This document shows, one piece after another, positions 16,385 through 24,509 of a DNA stretch of 64,000 nucleotides (position 1 is the first letter of the stretch; each line of letters opens with the position of its first letter). Made by a program: the position numbers and the translations under genes. The DNA lies in contig CADFMD010000004.1 of assembly GCA_902835305.1 (NCBI GenBank), forward strand, positions 124,001 to 188,000. Direction: 5' to 3'. The notes below the pieces were generated by a model. It was given only the letters and a program-made list of their open reading frames with translations, did no database searches and was not told the DNA's origin. The stretch is from Coriobacteriaceae bacterium. GTDB lineage: Bacteria; Actinomycetota; Coriobacteriia; Coriobacteriales; Coriobacteriaceae.

Positions 16385-17116
16385 CTAGTTGCTACGCTGG
16401 TGGTAAACCTTGTATTTAAACTGATCGGCACGAGCAACCGAGAGTGTATACTCCACAACCTCGTTTGACTCGTTATACGTAGTCCTGACCAAATCGAGCA
16501 CAGGCGAGCCCTCGACAATTCCCAAAAGGTGGGCGTCGGTGGGACGGGCTATGCTCGCATAGAACTCCTCTTCAGCCACGCGTATCTTTTGCTGAAAGTC
16601 TTGCTCAATCACATCGTAAAGCGGCTTGCGCTCCAGCAGCGGTCGCTTTAGGGACAGAAATTGACGAACCGGTAGATAGCTGCGTTCGACCATCATGGGC
16701 ATGTTGTCGGCAGAACGAAGGCGCTTAAGCTTAAAAATGCGATCACCGATACGCAATCCCATATGCTCGACCAGATTCTTATCGGCCTCCATCTCGCAAA
16801 ACTCGAGAATCGTGGTCTCGGGTTCTCGACCCATCGCGCGCATCTGCTCGGTAAAGCTGTAGGACTGCATAAGATTGGTTGCTTTTGCCGAACGGTCAGT
16901 CACAAAGGTACCGCGACCGTGCTGCCGAACCACCAGTCCTAAACGCTCCAGTTCCTGCAGAGCCAAGCGTACCGTAGTGCGCGAGAGACCATAGCGCTCC
17001 GAAAGTTCGCGCTCGGAAGGAATCATGTCACCAACGCGATATTCATGGTCAATCTTTTCGGTCAGAATATCGACCAGCTGATCGTACAGCGGTTGCTTAC
17101 GCGCTCCGATCGCCAT
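16385..17116 (-). CDS. GntR-family regulator (HutC/UTRA type), probable amino-sugar regulator
   Basis: A 243-residue regulator with an N-terminal winged helix (SERELSERYGLSRTTVRLAL, then LGLVVRQHGRGTFV) and a C-terminal UTRA ligand domain (LKRLRSADNMPMMVERSYLP; the conserved ending VEYTLSVARADQFKY). UTRA regulators of this type usually bind a phosphorylated amino sugar. It lies between agaS and the Aga-type PTS operon on the same strand. The palindrome in front of both probable targets is the natural candidate operator. The ATG at 17116 has GGGAGGA upstream. NagR/AgaR-like activity is inferred. Confidence 0.88.
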   Translation of the reverse strand: MAIGARKQPLYDQLVDILTEKIDHEYRVGDMIPSERELSERYGLSRTTVRLALQELERLGLVVRQHGRGTFVTDRSAKATNLMQSYSFTEQMRAMGREPETTILEFCEMEADKNLVEHMGLRIGDRIFKLKRLRSADNMPMMVERSYLPVRQFLSLKRPLLERKPLYDVIEQDFQQKIRVAEEEFYASIARPTDAHLLGIVEGSPVLDLVRTTYNESNEVVEYTLSVARADQFKYKVYHQRSN

Positions 17117-17194
17117 CCTATCCTCCCTTTTGCTCGAATTCGGCTAACTACCTAGGGTGTTAAGCATTATCAGTCCGCAACACCCGACTCATCA

Positions 17195-17236
17195 AGAAAA
17201 CAAAAGCCGCGCGCTCTTACGAGCACGCGGCTTTTA
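17195..17236 (-). terminator. Terminator of the Aga-type PTS operon
   Basis: AAAGCCGCGCGCTC and GAGCACGCGGCTTT arms around TTAC, with a minus-strand tail TTTTGTTTTCTT. Confidence 0.9.
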
Positions 17237-17301
17237 ACATACACATGGCTTAAGGGGTCGGGGTGTGAGCCGCGTAGGGACACACCCCTCAAGCTAGAGC
17301 C

Positions 17302-18384
17302 TTACCAGATGCTCGGCCAGAGACCAAGCGGGCCAGCGCCCAGGATGCCCAGGACGAAGAGCAGCAGAATGCCCTTGGTCGGGGTCCAGCTGTGCTTAGC
17401 GAACATGTAGTAAAGCAGCAGCGTAAGCATAAGCGGGACGAGCTTCGGGACGATGGTGTTGAGGGTGTCGGCAACAGAGAAGTTGACCGGATCCTCGGTG
17501 ACGGTACCGTAGGTAACGGACTCCATGCCGTTGCCCAGATCGGTGACGCCGCACTCGACAGCGTTGCCGTCGGCATCGGAAGCGGTGAGGGCGTTGCCGT
17601 CCTTATCGGTCATGGCGATGGTACCGGCCTCAGCGGTCTCGGTATCGATGCCCTCCATACCGGTGAAGTTCTCGGCCTCCTTCTCGGAGACGATCACGGT
17701 AGTAGCGGAGAGGCCACGGGTGGTGCCATTGGGGATCTGGAGGTTGATCTGGGTGCCACCCATGGTGACGACCAGGCAACCGACGACGAAGACGCCCATG
17801 ATGGAAGCGGCACGCGTGAAGGCCTGCATGTTGGCGGTCAGAGCGTCAATAGCGCTGGTGCCAAGCTTGTAGGACCAGTTCATGAGCCAGAAGCGCAGAG
17901 CGAACTGGACGACGTTGAAGATCACCAGGAAGATGATCGGCGCAGCGGCGTTGCCGTTGATGGCCATGTTGGAGGTGATGCCGGCCGTGATAGGCACGAG
18001 CGTCAGCCAGAACAGGGCGTCACCGATACCACCGAGCGGGCCCATTGCGGCGACGCGGACGGCGCGGATCGTGGGGATGTCAACCTTGTTCTGCTCGAGC
18101 GAAAGCACGATGCCCATAACAAAGGTGACAAGGAACGGGTGAGTGTTGAAGAACTCCAGGTTGTGGCTCATGGAAGCCGCGAGGTCGTTCTTGTTGGTGT
18201 GGATCTTCTCCAGACCGGGGATGATGGAGTAGAGCCAACCGGCGGCCTGCATACGCTCGTAGTTGAACGAGGCCTGCAGGAAGCAGGAGCGCCAGGCCAT
18301 CTTGTTGAGGGTCTTCTGGTCGAGCTGCGGAGCAGGAGTGAGATCCTCGTAGTGCTCCGGGATCACATACTCATTAGATGCCAT
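17302..18384 (-). CDS. agaD: PTS EIID component, mannose family (AgaD-like), with a long insertion
   Basis: A 360-residue EIID subunit that forms the membrane channel together with EIIC. Family features are the N-terminal KTLNKMAWRSCFLQASFNYER, HPFLVTFVMG, GPLGGIGDALFW and the C-terminal hydrophobic segments. Between residues about 220 and 300 there is an extra stretch (EKEAENFTGMEGIDTETAEA and following, ending near VTEDPVNFS) that makes it about 80 residues longer than usual EIID proteins; it is acidic and probably extracytoplasmic. The start at 18384 has GGAGGTGA upstream and overlaps the EIIC stop by 11 bases, indicating translational coupling. Confidence 0.9.
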   Translation of the reverse strand: MASNEYVIPEHYEDLTPAPQLDQKTLNKMAWRSCFLQASFNYERMQAAGWLYSIIPGLEKIHTNKNDLAASMSHNLEFFNTHPFLVTFVMGIVLSLEQNKVDIPTIRAVRVAAMGPLGGIGDALFWLTLVPITAGITSNMAINGNAAAPIIFLVIFNVVQFALRFWLMNWSYKLGTSAIDALTANMQAFTRAASIMGVFVVGCLVVTMGGTQINLQIPNGTTRGLSATTVIVSEKEAENFTGMEGIDTETAEAGTIAMTDKDGNALTASDADGNAVECGVTDLGNGMESVTYGTVTEDPVNFSVADTLNTIVPKLVPLMLTLLLYYMFAKHSWTPTKGILLLFVLGILGAGPLGLWPSIW

Positions 18385-19174
18385 CTTCGAAGTCACCTCC
18401 GTCAGAAACAGCTGCACCCTTCAGCTCGGTCTGCTGCTGGAAGTCCCAGAAAGCGATGCCGAAGCCGATGAGAGCGAGGATGAGCAGAGCAGGGGTTGCC
18501 AGAGAATCGTTGGCAACGGTGATGAGCGCGAGGCCAAAGCCCATGAGGAAGAAGCCCCACATATCGCGGTTCATCATAACCTTGAGCAGGACGGCGAAGC
18601 CGACGAAGCGCATCATGCCGCCTGCAGCGGAGAGACCGGTCTGCAGCCAAGTCGGGATGGCGGAAGCGATGGTCTGACCGATGGTGGCGCCAGCGATGAA
18701 GAACAGGGTGACGACGACGGCGAAGATCAGGCCGAGCAGAGCCATGGCGAAATAGTTCAGACGCTCGATACCCTTGGTGTCAGCGTTGTGAGCCATGTTG
18801 TCCGCAGAGGACATGAGCGGCGACATAAGCGTGAAGACCAGGGTAACGCCGAGCTGACCAAGCAGAGCGAACGGAATGGCAAGGCCGACTGCCGCGTTGG
18901 GCTCGAGGCCCGTAGCGATAGCGAGAATGGCTGCCATGATGCCGCCGATGACGGCGTTAGGCGGCTGAGCGCCTCCGATCGGCATGTTGCCGATCGTCAT
19001 GAGCTGATAAGTACCACCCACGAGAAGACCGGTGTTGAGGTCGCCAAGGATAAGACCGATGACGGCGCCGGTGACGATGGGCTGATAGAGAGACTCGAGG
19101 AAGTTGAACTGGTCGATTGCCGCGACGAACGTGACGATGAAGACCAGAGCGACCTGGATGATCGAGTATTCCAT
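18374..19174 (-). CDS. agaC: PTS EIIC component, mannose/sorbose family (AgaC/AgaW-like)
   Basis: A 266-residue polytopic permease. Typical EIIC-Man features are DQFNFLESLYQPIVTGAVIG, LGDLNTGLLVGGTYQLM and GGAQPPNAVIGGIMA in the N-terminal half, followed by several membrane helices and a charged C-terminal tail. It recognises and moves the amino sugar with EIID. The ATG at 19174 has AAAGGAGGA upstream, 90 bases after the EIIB stop. Specificity for N-acetylgalactosamine is inferred from agaS and nagA. Confidence 0.92.
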   Translation of the reverse strand: MEYSIIQVALVFIVTFVAAIDQFNFLESLYQPIVTGAVIGLILGDLNTGLLVGGTYQLMTIGNMPIGGAQPPNAVIGGIMAAILAIATGLEPNAAVGLAIPFALLGQLGVTLVFTLMSPLMSSADNMAHNADTKGIERLNYFAMALLGLIFAVVVTLFFIAGATIGQTIASAIPTWLQTGLSAAGGMMRFVGFAVLLKVMMNRDMWGFFLMGFGLALITVANDSLATPALLILALIGFGIAFWDFQQQTELKGAAVSDGGDFEDGI

Positions 19175-19264
19175 CTTGCTCCTCCTTTCAAAATGTATGT
19201 ACGCACTTTGGATTTCACGTACAGAATGTCAGGGTTTCATTCCTGACAACGTGGATCATGAGGA

Positions 19265-19747
19265 TTACGAGAAGAGCTTGCTCGTGTCCTCAACAGGCGT
19301 GCTCGGAACGCGCCTGATCTCCAACTCCACCCCCAATTCCTGCAGCTCTTTAAACGCAGCGACATCCTCGTCGTTAACTGCGACGGAGGTGGCGACTTGG
19401 CGCTTTCCTTCCGACATGTGCATGTTGCCGATGTTTACCTTCTTTATAGGCACACCGCCCTTGACGAGCGTAAGCACGTCTTCCGGTGTTTCGGCCACGA
19501 TGAAGATCTTCTGGCGCGGGCTCGCCTTGCCAATGACGTCGATGGTCTTCTGCAGGGAGAAGAAACGCGTAGCAACGCCGGTGGGAGCGGCCATCTTCAT
19601 GAGGTTCTGGCGCATGGTGTTGTTCGACACGTCGTCGTTGGCGACGAGGATGAGGTTGGAGCCCAGGGTGGAGTTCCACTGGGTGGCAACCTGACCATGA
19701 ACCAGTCGGTTATCGATGCGGGTAAGAAGAATGTTGGGTTCTGCCAT
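19265..19747 (-). CDS. agaB: PTS EIIB component, mannose/sorbose family (AgaB/AgaV-like)
   Basis: A 160-residue cytoplasmic EIIB with the intact phosphorylation motif RIDNRLVHGQV (His17). Other family stretches are LGSNLILVANDDVSN, ASPRQKIFIV and VLTLVKGGVPIKKVNIGN. It accepts phosphate from the EIIA encoded upstream in the operon and phosphorylates the incoming amino sugar. It is the closest relative in the window to the orphan EIIB at 8392-8874, which lacks the His. GAAAGGAAG precedes the start. Confidence 0.93.
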   Translation of the reverse strand: MAEPNILLTRIDNRLVHGQVATQWNSTLGSNLILVANDDVSNNTMRQNLMKMAAPTGVATRFFSLQKTIDVIGKASPRQKIFIVAETPEDVLTLVKGGVPIKKVNIGNMHMSEGKRQVATSVAVNDEDVAAFKELQELGVELEIRRVPSTPVEDTSKLFS

Positions 19748-19783
19748 GTTGATCAGCTTCCTTTCGTTGATTGCTGACGACAG

Positions 19784-20065
19784 TTACTTGATCTCCTGAA
19801 TCGCGTAACGCGAAACATCTACGACGGCACCGGATCGAACTTTAATCTGGACCTTCTCGCCTTCGATGCCTTTGACGGTTCCGTAGATACCGCCGGCGAA
19901 AAGAACCTCCTGCCCCGGCTTGAGCTCGGTGTGCAGCTCCTTGAAGTACTTCTGCTTCTTCTTCATGTTGATTTGCGACCAGATGGTGTAAATCAAGCCC
20001 ATGATGACAAGCAGGCCCAAAAGAGCGACCGAGGAGCTCAGGACGCTGGCTCCGAAATCGGCCAT
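19784..20065 (-). CDS. YajC-like small membrane protein in PTS operon
   Basis: A 93-residue YajC-family protein with one membrane helix near residues 8-28, then a basic stretch (NMKKKQKYFKELH) and the conserved GQEVLFAGGIYGTVKGI domain. Housekeeping YajC is an accessory of SecDF translocase. Here the gene is inside the Aga-type PTS operon, starting in a TAATG overlap with the EIIA stop. Similar yajC-like genes occur in streptococcal hyaluronate/amino-sugar PTS operons, so a PTS-associated paralogue is likely. No secDF lies nearby. Whether it helps membrane insertion of IIC/IID is unknown. Confidence 0.85.
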   Translation of the reverse strand: MADFGASVLSSSVALLGLLVIMGLIYTIWSQINMKKKQKYFKELHTELKPGQEVLFAGGIYGTVKGIEGEKVQIKVRSGAVVDVSRYAIQEIK

Positions 20066-20508
20066 TAGATGCCGTCCTCGTCGCCGAAGATATCCTCTTC
20101 CTCGGCACCAGCGACAGAGGCGACCGTCTGGGCGGTGATGCCCGTCTGGCCAACGGTCACGGCCTGCTCGCCAAGCTCGGCGAGCGTGGCATTGCCGCGG
20201 AGGAACAGGAGCTCAATAACCATAGGGAGGTTAGTACCGGTCAGAATCTCGACGTTGTCGACATCCTGGGCAATCATCATTGCCTGGTTGAACGGGGTGC
20301 CGCCAAGCAGGTCGGTAAAGACGAGCACGCCATCGCACTCCTCGCGCATGGCGGTAATAGCGGCGCGGAGATCCTCACCGTAGGAAGCAGCCTGGTCGCC
20401 CTCGAAAGGAACGACGGTAAAAGCGGGCTGGTCGCCGGCAACCATAGCGATAGCGCTTGCAAGGCCGGGTGCGAACTGTCCATGACCGGTAAGAATAAAG
20501 CCAACCAT
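20065..20508 (-). CDS. agaF: PTS EIIA component, mannose family (AgaF-like)
   Basis: A 147-residue EIIA-Man-type protein, first gene of the operon. The phosphorylated residue is His9 in MVGFILTGHGQFAPG, and DLLGGTPFNQAM is the family signature. It takes phosphate from HPr and passes it to the EIIB. The C-terminal 15 residues are acidic. The ribosome binding site (GAAGGGAAA) is moderate. The operator-like ACTGGTAGTAACCA lies about 120 bases upstream. Confidence 0.92.
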   Translation of the reverse strand: MVGFILTGHGQFAPGLASAIAMVAGDQPAFTVVPFEGDQAASYGEDLRAAITAMREECDGVLVFTDLLGGTPFNQAMMIAQDVDNVEILTGTNLPMVIELLFLRGNATLAELGEQAVTVGQTGITAQTVASVAGAEEEDIFGDEDGI

Positions 20509-21210
20509 TCAAATTTCCCTTCCGAAGGTGTGTACGATCTGAGTCCGATGATGTTCGGAAGCCAGCGGGCGAGTGCCCTTAAAGCTTCTTGGAAAGCGTT
20601 CTTTAAAGACCAGTGGTTTCTCAACTGGTAGTAACCACGTGACGTGTTGTTGTCACTATATCACCACAGAAGAGGTTGCTTTCTTTGATTCATACAGTAA
20701 AACGTTTTTGCACCGCTCACGGTTAAAATTCGACCGTTTACCGCTCGTTAACACTTCTACCTGCGGGTTTGAAACCGTTTCGAAATGCTTTGGCAAAAGA
20801 TCGGAACTATTTTTATGTCTAAACAACGCAAGTCGGCTAAAAATAGCGTGTAGAAAAAATGCAGGTCATTATGAAGATTTGTGAATTGGTCTTTTTGACT
20901 TAATACCAGTTAGAACCAGTTTAGAAATTATCGGTGAACGGTAGTTTTCGACCGCTCAGCGGTTATTTCCAATCGTTTGCAGCTCTTTTTCCATATGAAT
21001 TAGGGAGACCCGATGAAGCACTTGCGCGGTTGCGGGAAATTTCGATACTCGTCCATCCCCCACGTGCCAAACTCTCACTCCCTGGATATGCCATAAGCTC
21101 TCGCTATTCGTCTTATAAACATTACTTACTCTAATCTGTAATTGTTTATCGTTTATCGTTAAGTATGTTATATAAATTAAGTATCATCCAAGACATTGGT
21201 TGGAGGAGCT
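20509..21210. promoter_or_regulatory. 700-bp control region upstream of the Aga-type PTS operon and DUF2975 gene
   Basis: No supportable gene. ACTGGTAGTAACCA at 20625-20638 matches the agaS operator. On the minus strand TATAGT (20655-20660) is a possible -10 for agaF. Two tandem ACCAGTTAGA/ACCAGTTTAG units lie at 20906-20925. CGGTGAACGGTAG at 20932-20944 is identical to 2491-2503. The stretch is AT-richer than the flanking genes. The right end should hold the promoter of the DUF2975 gene. Confidence 0.5.
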
Positions 21211-21849
21211 ATGATCCGCTGGAACGTATCCAAATCGAATAAAGCCATCAACCGCGAACAGGCAATAGCCGATCTGAGGAAGCTCACTCACATCTGCAAA
21301 TGGGCCACAATCTGCACCACCGTGGCGCTCGCTCTGGGACTCCTCGCAGTCATTGCAATCGAGCTTCTACTCATATTGCCTAGCCTCTCCCAAGGGTTCT
21401 ATCTTCAATCCGTAGAGTTTAAGGCTGGCGAAGGACCGTTTCTCGCTCTCGTCGGCACCAACGCACAGACCCCTCTTATGCTTGTCGCGCACGACGGTCA
21501 TACTGCCATAGGGAGCGTCATGATGACATGCCTCGCGCTTGCCATCGCGCTAAGCGCATACAGGTTTTTCTCCGCCATTGAAAAGGCGGGAAGGCCCTTT
21601 GACCTCGAATGCATCCGCATACTACGTCAAGTAGGACATTTGTTCCTTATTGGCGGCGTTGCTGTGAAGCTTCTTGGTGCCATAGCCACGGGGCTGATAC
21701 TCTCAGGATTTGGCGGCAACTTTACGGATGCGCTTGGCGGCCAGCTGCTCGACCCCTCTATGCTCTTTGCAGGCCTGATTATTAGCTTGATTGCCAGCGT
21801 CTTCCAGTACGGGTGTATCCTGCAAATACAAGATGACGAGTTGCTCTAG
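21211..21849 (+). CDS. DUF2975-family membrane protein
   Basis: A 212-residue protein with four predicted membrane helices near residues 30-55, 105-125, 145-172 and 185-205. The layout matches DUF2975 (YoaS-like) proteins, which are almost always paired with a small Cro-type regulator. That regulator follows 9 bases downstream. The ATG at 21211 has TGGAGGAG upstream; the earlier in-frame Met at 21196 precedes that site and is unlikely. The function of the family is unknown; a membrane sensor or partner of the regulator is possible. Confidence 0.8.
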   Translation: MIRWNVSKSNKAINREQAIADLRKLTHICKWATICTTVALALGLLAVIAIELLLILPSLSQGFYLQSVEFKAGEGPFLALVGTNAQTPLMLVAHDGHTAIGSVMMTCLALAIALSAYRFFSAIEKAGRPFDLECIRILRQVGHLFLIGGVAVKLLGAIATGLILSGFGGNFTDALGGQLLDPSMLFAGLIISLIASVFQYGCILQIQDDELL

Positions 21850-21858
21850 GGGGAATCC

Positions 21859-22095
21859 ATGATTATTCTGCGGCTCGACCGCATGCTTGCCGAACGCAAG
21901 ATCTCATCCAAAGATCTTGCGGAACGCGTGGGTATCTCCCAGGTCAATATGTCGCGTATCAAGACGGGCAAGGTTTCTGCCGTGCGCTTTTCAACTCTTG
22001 ACGCGATATGCCGGGCACTCGACTGCCAACCGGGCGATGTGCTGGAATATATACCTGACGATGAAGCCGATAACCTCTTTGGACTTAAAGATTAA
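21859..22095 (+). CDS. Cro/C1-type HTH regulator (YozG-like), partner of DUF2975
   Basis: A 78-residue DNA-binding protein consisting of one HTH domain: LDRMLAERKISSKDLAERVG, ISQVNMSRIKTGKVSAVRFS and LDAICRALDCQPGDVLEY. This is the HTH_26 type that accompanies DUF2975 genes. It probably regulates its own operon. AGGGGGAA precedes the start, and the gene is translationally close to the membrane partner. Confidence 0.92.
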   Translation: MIILRLDRMLAERKISSKDLAERVGISQVNMSRIKTGKVSAVRFSTLDAICRALDCQPGDVLEYIPDDEADNLFGLKD

Positions 22096-22131
22096 TAGGC
22101 ATAATGTAGCCACCAGCGCCCAAACGCAAAT

Positions 22132-22168
22132 AGCCCGCTAGAACGGATATCGTTCTAGCGGGCTTATT
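22132..22168. terminator. Convergent terminator
   Basis: AGCCCGCTAGAACG and CGTTCTAGCGGGCT form a perfect 14-bp stem around GATAT, between the HTH gene and the convergent SurA-like gene. The T-tail is short on both strands. Confidence 0.75.
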
Positions 22169-22208
22169 CAGATAGTTCGGCTACGCGATCGATAAGCTCA
22201 GGCAAACC

Positions 22209-23291
22209 TTACGCGAACAGGCCGTAGATGCTGATGTTGGCCTTGGCGTACAGGCCGTTAGCGTACTCGGTCCACTTGGAGCTGGCGCTCGAAGCCTGCG
22301 AGGAGTACTGCTGGTAGGCGGTGTAATAGGCGGTCATGGCCTGCTTGTAGGTGGCACTATCGGCGGTAAAGGCATCGTCGGCGAAGGCCTTAGCGTAGGT
22401 GCTGTTCTCGTCCTTCCAGGTTCCCTTCGAGCTATCCCACTCGTCACCGGCAAGGTTGATGATGTAGTCGGCGTAATCCTTGCTCGCGGTCTCCTCGTTG
22501 CCGTCAGCAGGCTCAGTCGGAGCAGTCGGCATGCTTGCGGAGCCATCGCCCACCTTCTTCTTGTAGAGCTTCTGCAGCGTCGCAGACTGACGGACGATCT
22601 GCTTGGCCTGGTCCTTGGACACGCCGTACTGCGTGGCCATGGTCTTGTAGTCGGAGGTGCCGATGGAATCCTCGGCGTACTGCTTCATTTCCTTGGAAGA
22701 AACGGTAATGCCCTCGTCCTCGGCAGCGTCCAGCAGGATCTTGTTGCGCACGTAGGACAGGATAACGTCGGCAGACGGAGCGGTGTAGTTGCCATCGCTA
22801 TCCTTGACGGTGTCGAGGCTGTACTGGCTCTCGATAGCCTCGCGCGCGGTGATATCGCTCTTCTTGCCGTTGTAGCTATAGCTTGCCACGGTCGAATCGA
22901 GCTGGTCCTCGGTCAGGGTCGACGAGCCGACACCCTTGCCGCCAAAGCCGCCATTGCCGATAAAGAAGCCGACCACCGCAGCAATCACGATGGCGACCAC
23001 AAAGGCGGCGATCATCGTCTTCTTGTGCTTGGATGCATGGTCGTCCGCATCGGAGTCGTCCTCGTCCTGCTCCTCGGGCATGAGGTTCTCGTCGGCGGCG
23101 TCCGCGGCGATCTTTGCCTCCAGGCGAGCATCCTCCTCCTCGGCCGTCGTGCCGGCGGCAATGTGCTCGGCAGACGTGCCGGCGACCAGGTCGATCTTCT
23201 CGTCCTCGTCACCGTCGGGGCCTTCGCCGCGCTCGATGATCTGGATACCGTCGATCTCGTCCTTCTCGTCCTTCTTTTGAATCAGACCCAT
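22209..23291 (-). CDS. Membrane-anchored protein with SurA-like domain
   Basis: A 360-residue type II membrane protein. Residues 1-90 are a very acidic cytoplasmic region, one helix lies near 92-112 (IAAFVVAIVIAAVVGFF), and the rest is extracytoplasmic. The middle (ADVILSYVRNKILLDAAEDE, then GVSKDQAKQIVRQ) resembles the N-terminal chaperone domain of SurA/PrsA-type foldases. No parvulin PPIase domain is evident. The C-terminus is Ser/Ala/Tyr-rich. A role in folding of exported proteins is possible but unproven. AAGGAG precedes the start. Confidence 0.65.
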   Translation of the reverse strand: MGLIQKKDEKDEIDGIQIIERGEGPDGDEDEKIDLVAGTSAEHIAAGTTAEEEDARLEAKIAADAADENLMPEEQDEDDSDADDHASKHKKTMIAAFVVAIVIAAVVGFFIGNGGFGGKGVGSSTLTEDQLDSTVASYSYNGKKSDITAREAIESQYSLDTVKDSDGNYTAPSADVILSYVRNKILLDAAEDEGITVSSKEMKQYAEDSIGTSDYKTMATQYGVSKDQAKQIVRQSATLQKLYKKKVGDGSASMPTAPTEPADGNEETASKDYADYIINLAGDEWDSSKGTWKDENSTYAKAFADDAFTADSATYKQAMTAYYTAYQQYSSQASSASSKWTEYANGLYAKANISIYGLFA

Positions 23292-23328
23292 ATCAATTAC
23301 TCCTTGTTAGGAAACATAGTCCCCAATA

Positions 23329-23359
23329 GAATACGCCCGACGAGGCGCCGGGCGTATTC
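23329..23359 (-). terminator. Hairpin after icd
   Basis: GAATACGCCCG and CGGGCGTATTC form a perfect 11-bp stem, 59 bases past the icd stop. The T-tail is weak. Confidence 0.6.
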
Positions 23360-23417
23360 ATTCTTAGGTTATACGCAAACACTTAAGTACTATTTAGGCG
23401 TTTGCAGCGTGCGTGCC

Positions 23418-24503
23418 TTAGGCCAGGTGCGCGATAACGGCATCGGCAAAGGCCTGCGTGCCCACGGCCCCCTCGACGGAGCCGGTCTGAGCACGACGCA
23501 CGTCACCGGTAACCTGCTCGCCCTCGTCAAGCGTGGCGGAGACGGCGGCGCGAATGCGGTTGGCGGCGTCGTTCTCGCCCAGGTGATCGAGCATCATCGC
23601 AGCAGAGAGAATCTCGGCCGTGGGGTTGGCGACATCCTGGCCAGCGATATCGGGCGCGGAGCCGTGCGTAGCCTCAAAGATTGCGCAGTCGGCACCGATG
23701 TTGGAGCCGGGTGCCATGCCCAGACCGCCCACCAGGCCGGCGCACAGGTCGCTCACGATGTCGCCGTACAGGTTGGGCAGCACCAGGACATCGAAGTCGT
23801 TGGGGTTTTGGACTAGGCCCATGCAGGTGGCGTCGACGATCTTGTCGTTGAACTCGATATCGGGATAGCTGGCGGCCACCTTGCGCGCCACGCGCAGGAA
23901 CAGGCCGTCGGTCGCCTTCATGATGTTGGCCTTGTGCACGGCCGTCACCTTTTTGCGGCCGCAGCGGCGGGCGTACTCAAAGGCATACTCCACAATGCGA
24001 CGGCTCTTGGCGATGGAGATCGGCTTGATCGAGATGGCGGAATCGGCGGCGAAGGTCTTTTGGCCCGAACGCTCGACGAGCTGTGAGAGCTCCTCGACCT
24101 CGGCAGCGCCCTCATCGAACTCGATGCCGGCGTAGAGGTCCTCGGTGTTCTCGCGCACGATGACCAGGTCGACGTCGCGGAAGCGCGAGCCGTCGCCCGG
24201 CTGCGACAGGCAGGGGCGCACGCAGGCGTACAGGTCGAAGTGCTTGCGCAGGGCGACGTTAACGCTGCGGAAGCCTGTGCCGACCGGCGTGGTGATGGGG
24301 CCCTTGATGGCAACCTTGGTCTCGGCGACCGCATCGAGCACATGTTGGGGCAGCGGCGTGCCAAACTCGTCCATGACGCCGGCACCGGCCTCCTGGACGT
24401 TCCAGTTGATCTGAACACCGGTGGCCTCGACCACGCGGCGCATGGCCTGCGTAATCTCGGGACCGATGCCGTCACCGGGAATCAGGACTACATCGTGCGC
24501 CAT
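23418..24503 (-). CDS. Isocitrate/isopropylmalate dehydrogenase family, probably NAD-isocitrate dehydrogenase
   Basis: A 361-residue beta-decarboxylating dehydrogenase. It begins with VVLIPGDGIGPEIT, has the substrate-binding SVNVALRKHFDLYACVRPC and the VIVRENTEDLYAG motif, the catalytic Lys/Tyr region, and the NAD-site HGSAPDIAGQDVANPTA. The S-x-N-x-x-LRK substrate motif points to isocitrate more than isopropylmalate, and no leucine genes are adjacent. It would yield 2-oxoglutarate. It is the last gene of a minus-strand operon, 6 bases after the HEAT-like gene. GAGGAG precedes the start. Confidence 0.85.
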   Translation of the reverse strand: MAHDVVLIPGDGIGPEITQAMRRVVEATGVQINWNVQEAGAGVMDEFGTPLPQHVLDAVAETKVAIKGPITTPVGTGFRSVNVALRKHFDLYACVRPCLSQPGDGSRFRDVDLVIVRENTEDLYAGIEFDEGAAEVEELSQLVERSGQKTFAADSAISIKPISIAKSRRIVEYAFEYARRCGRKKVTAVHKANIMKATDGLFLRVARKVAASYPDIEFNDKIVDATCMGLVQNPNDFDVLVLPNLYGDIVSDLCAGLVGGLGMAPGSNIGADCAIFEATHGSAPDIAGQDVANPTAEILSAAMMLDHLGENDAANRIRAAVSATLDEGEQVTGDVRRAQTGSVEGAVGTQAFADAVIAHLA

Positions 24504-24509
24504 AATCTG

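Noticed and set aside
20573..20884. 103-codon plus-strand frame upstream of the PTS operon
   Set aside because: No ribosome binding site, unusual Cys/Lys/Ser-rich composition, and it overlaps the operator and promoter region.
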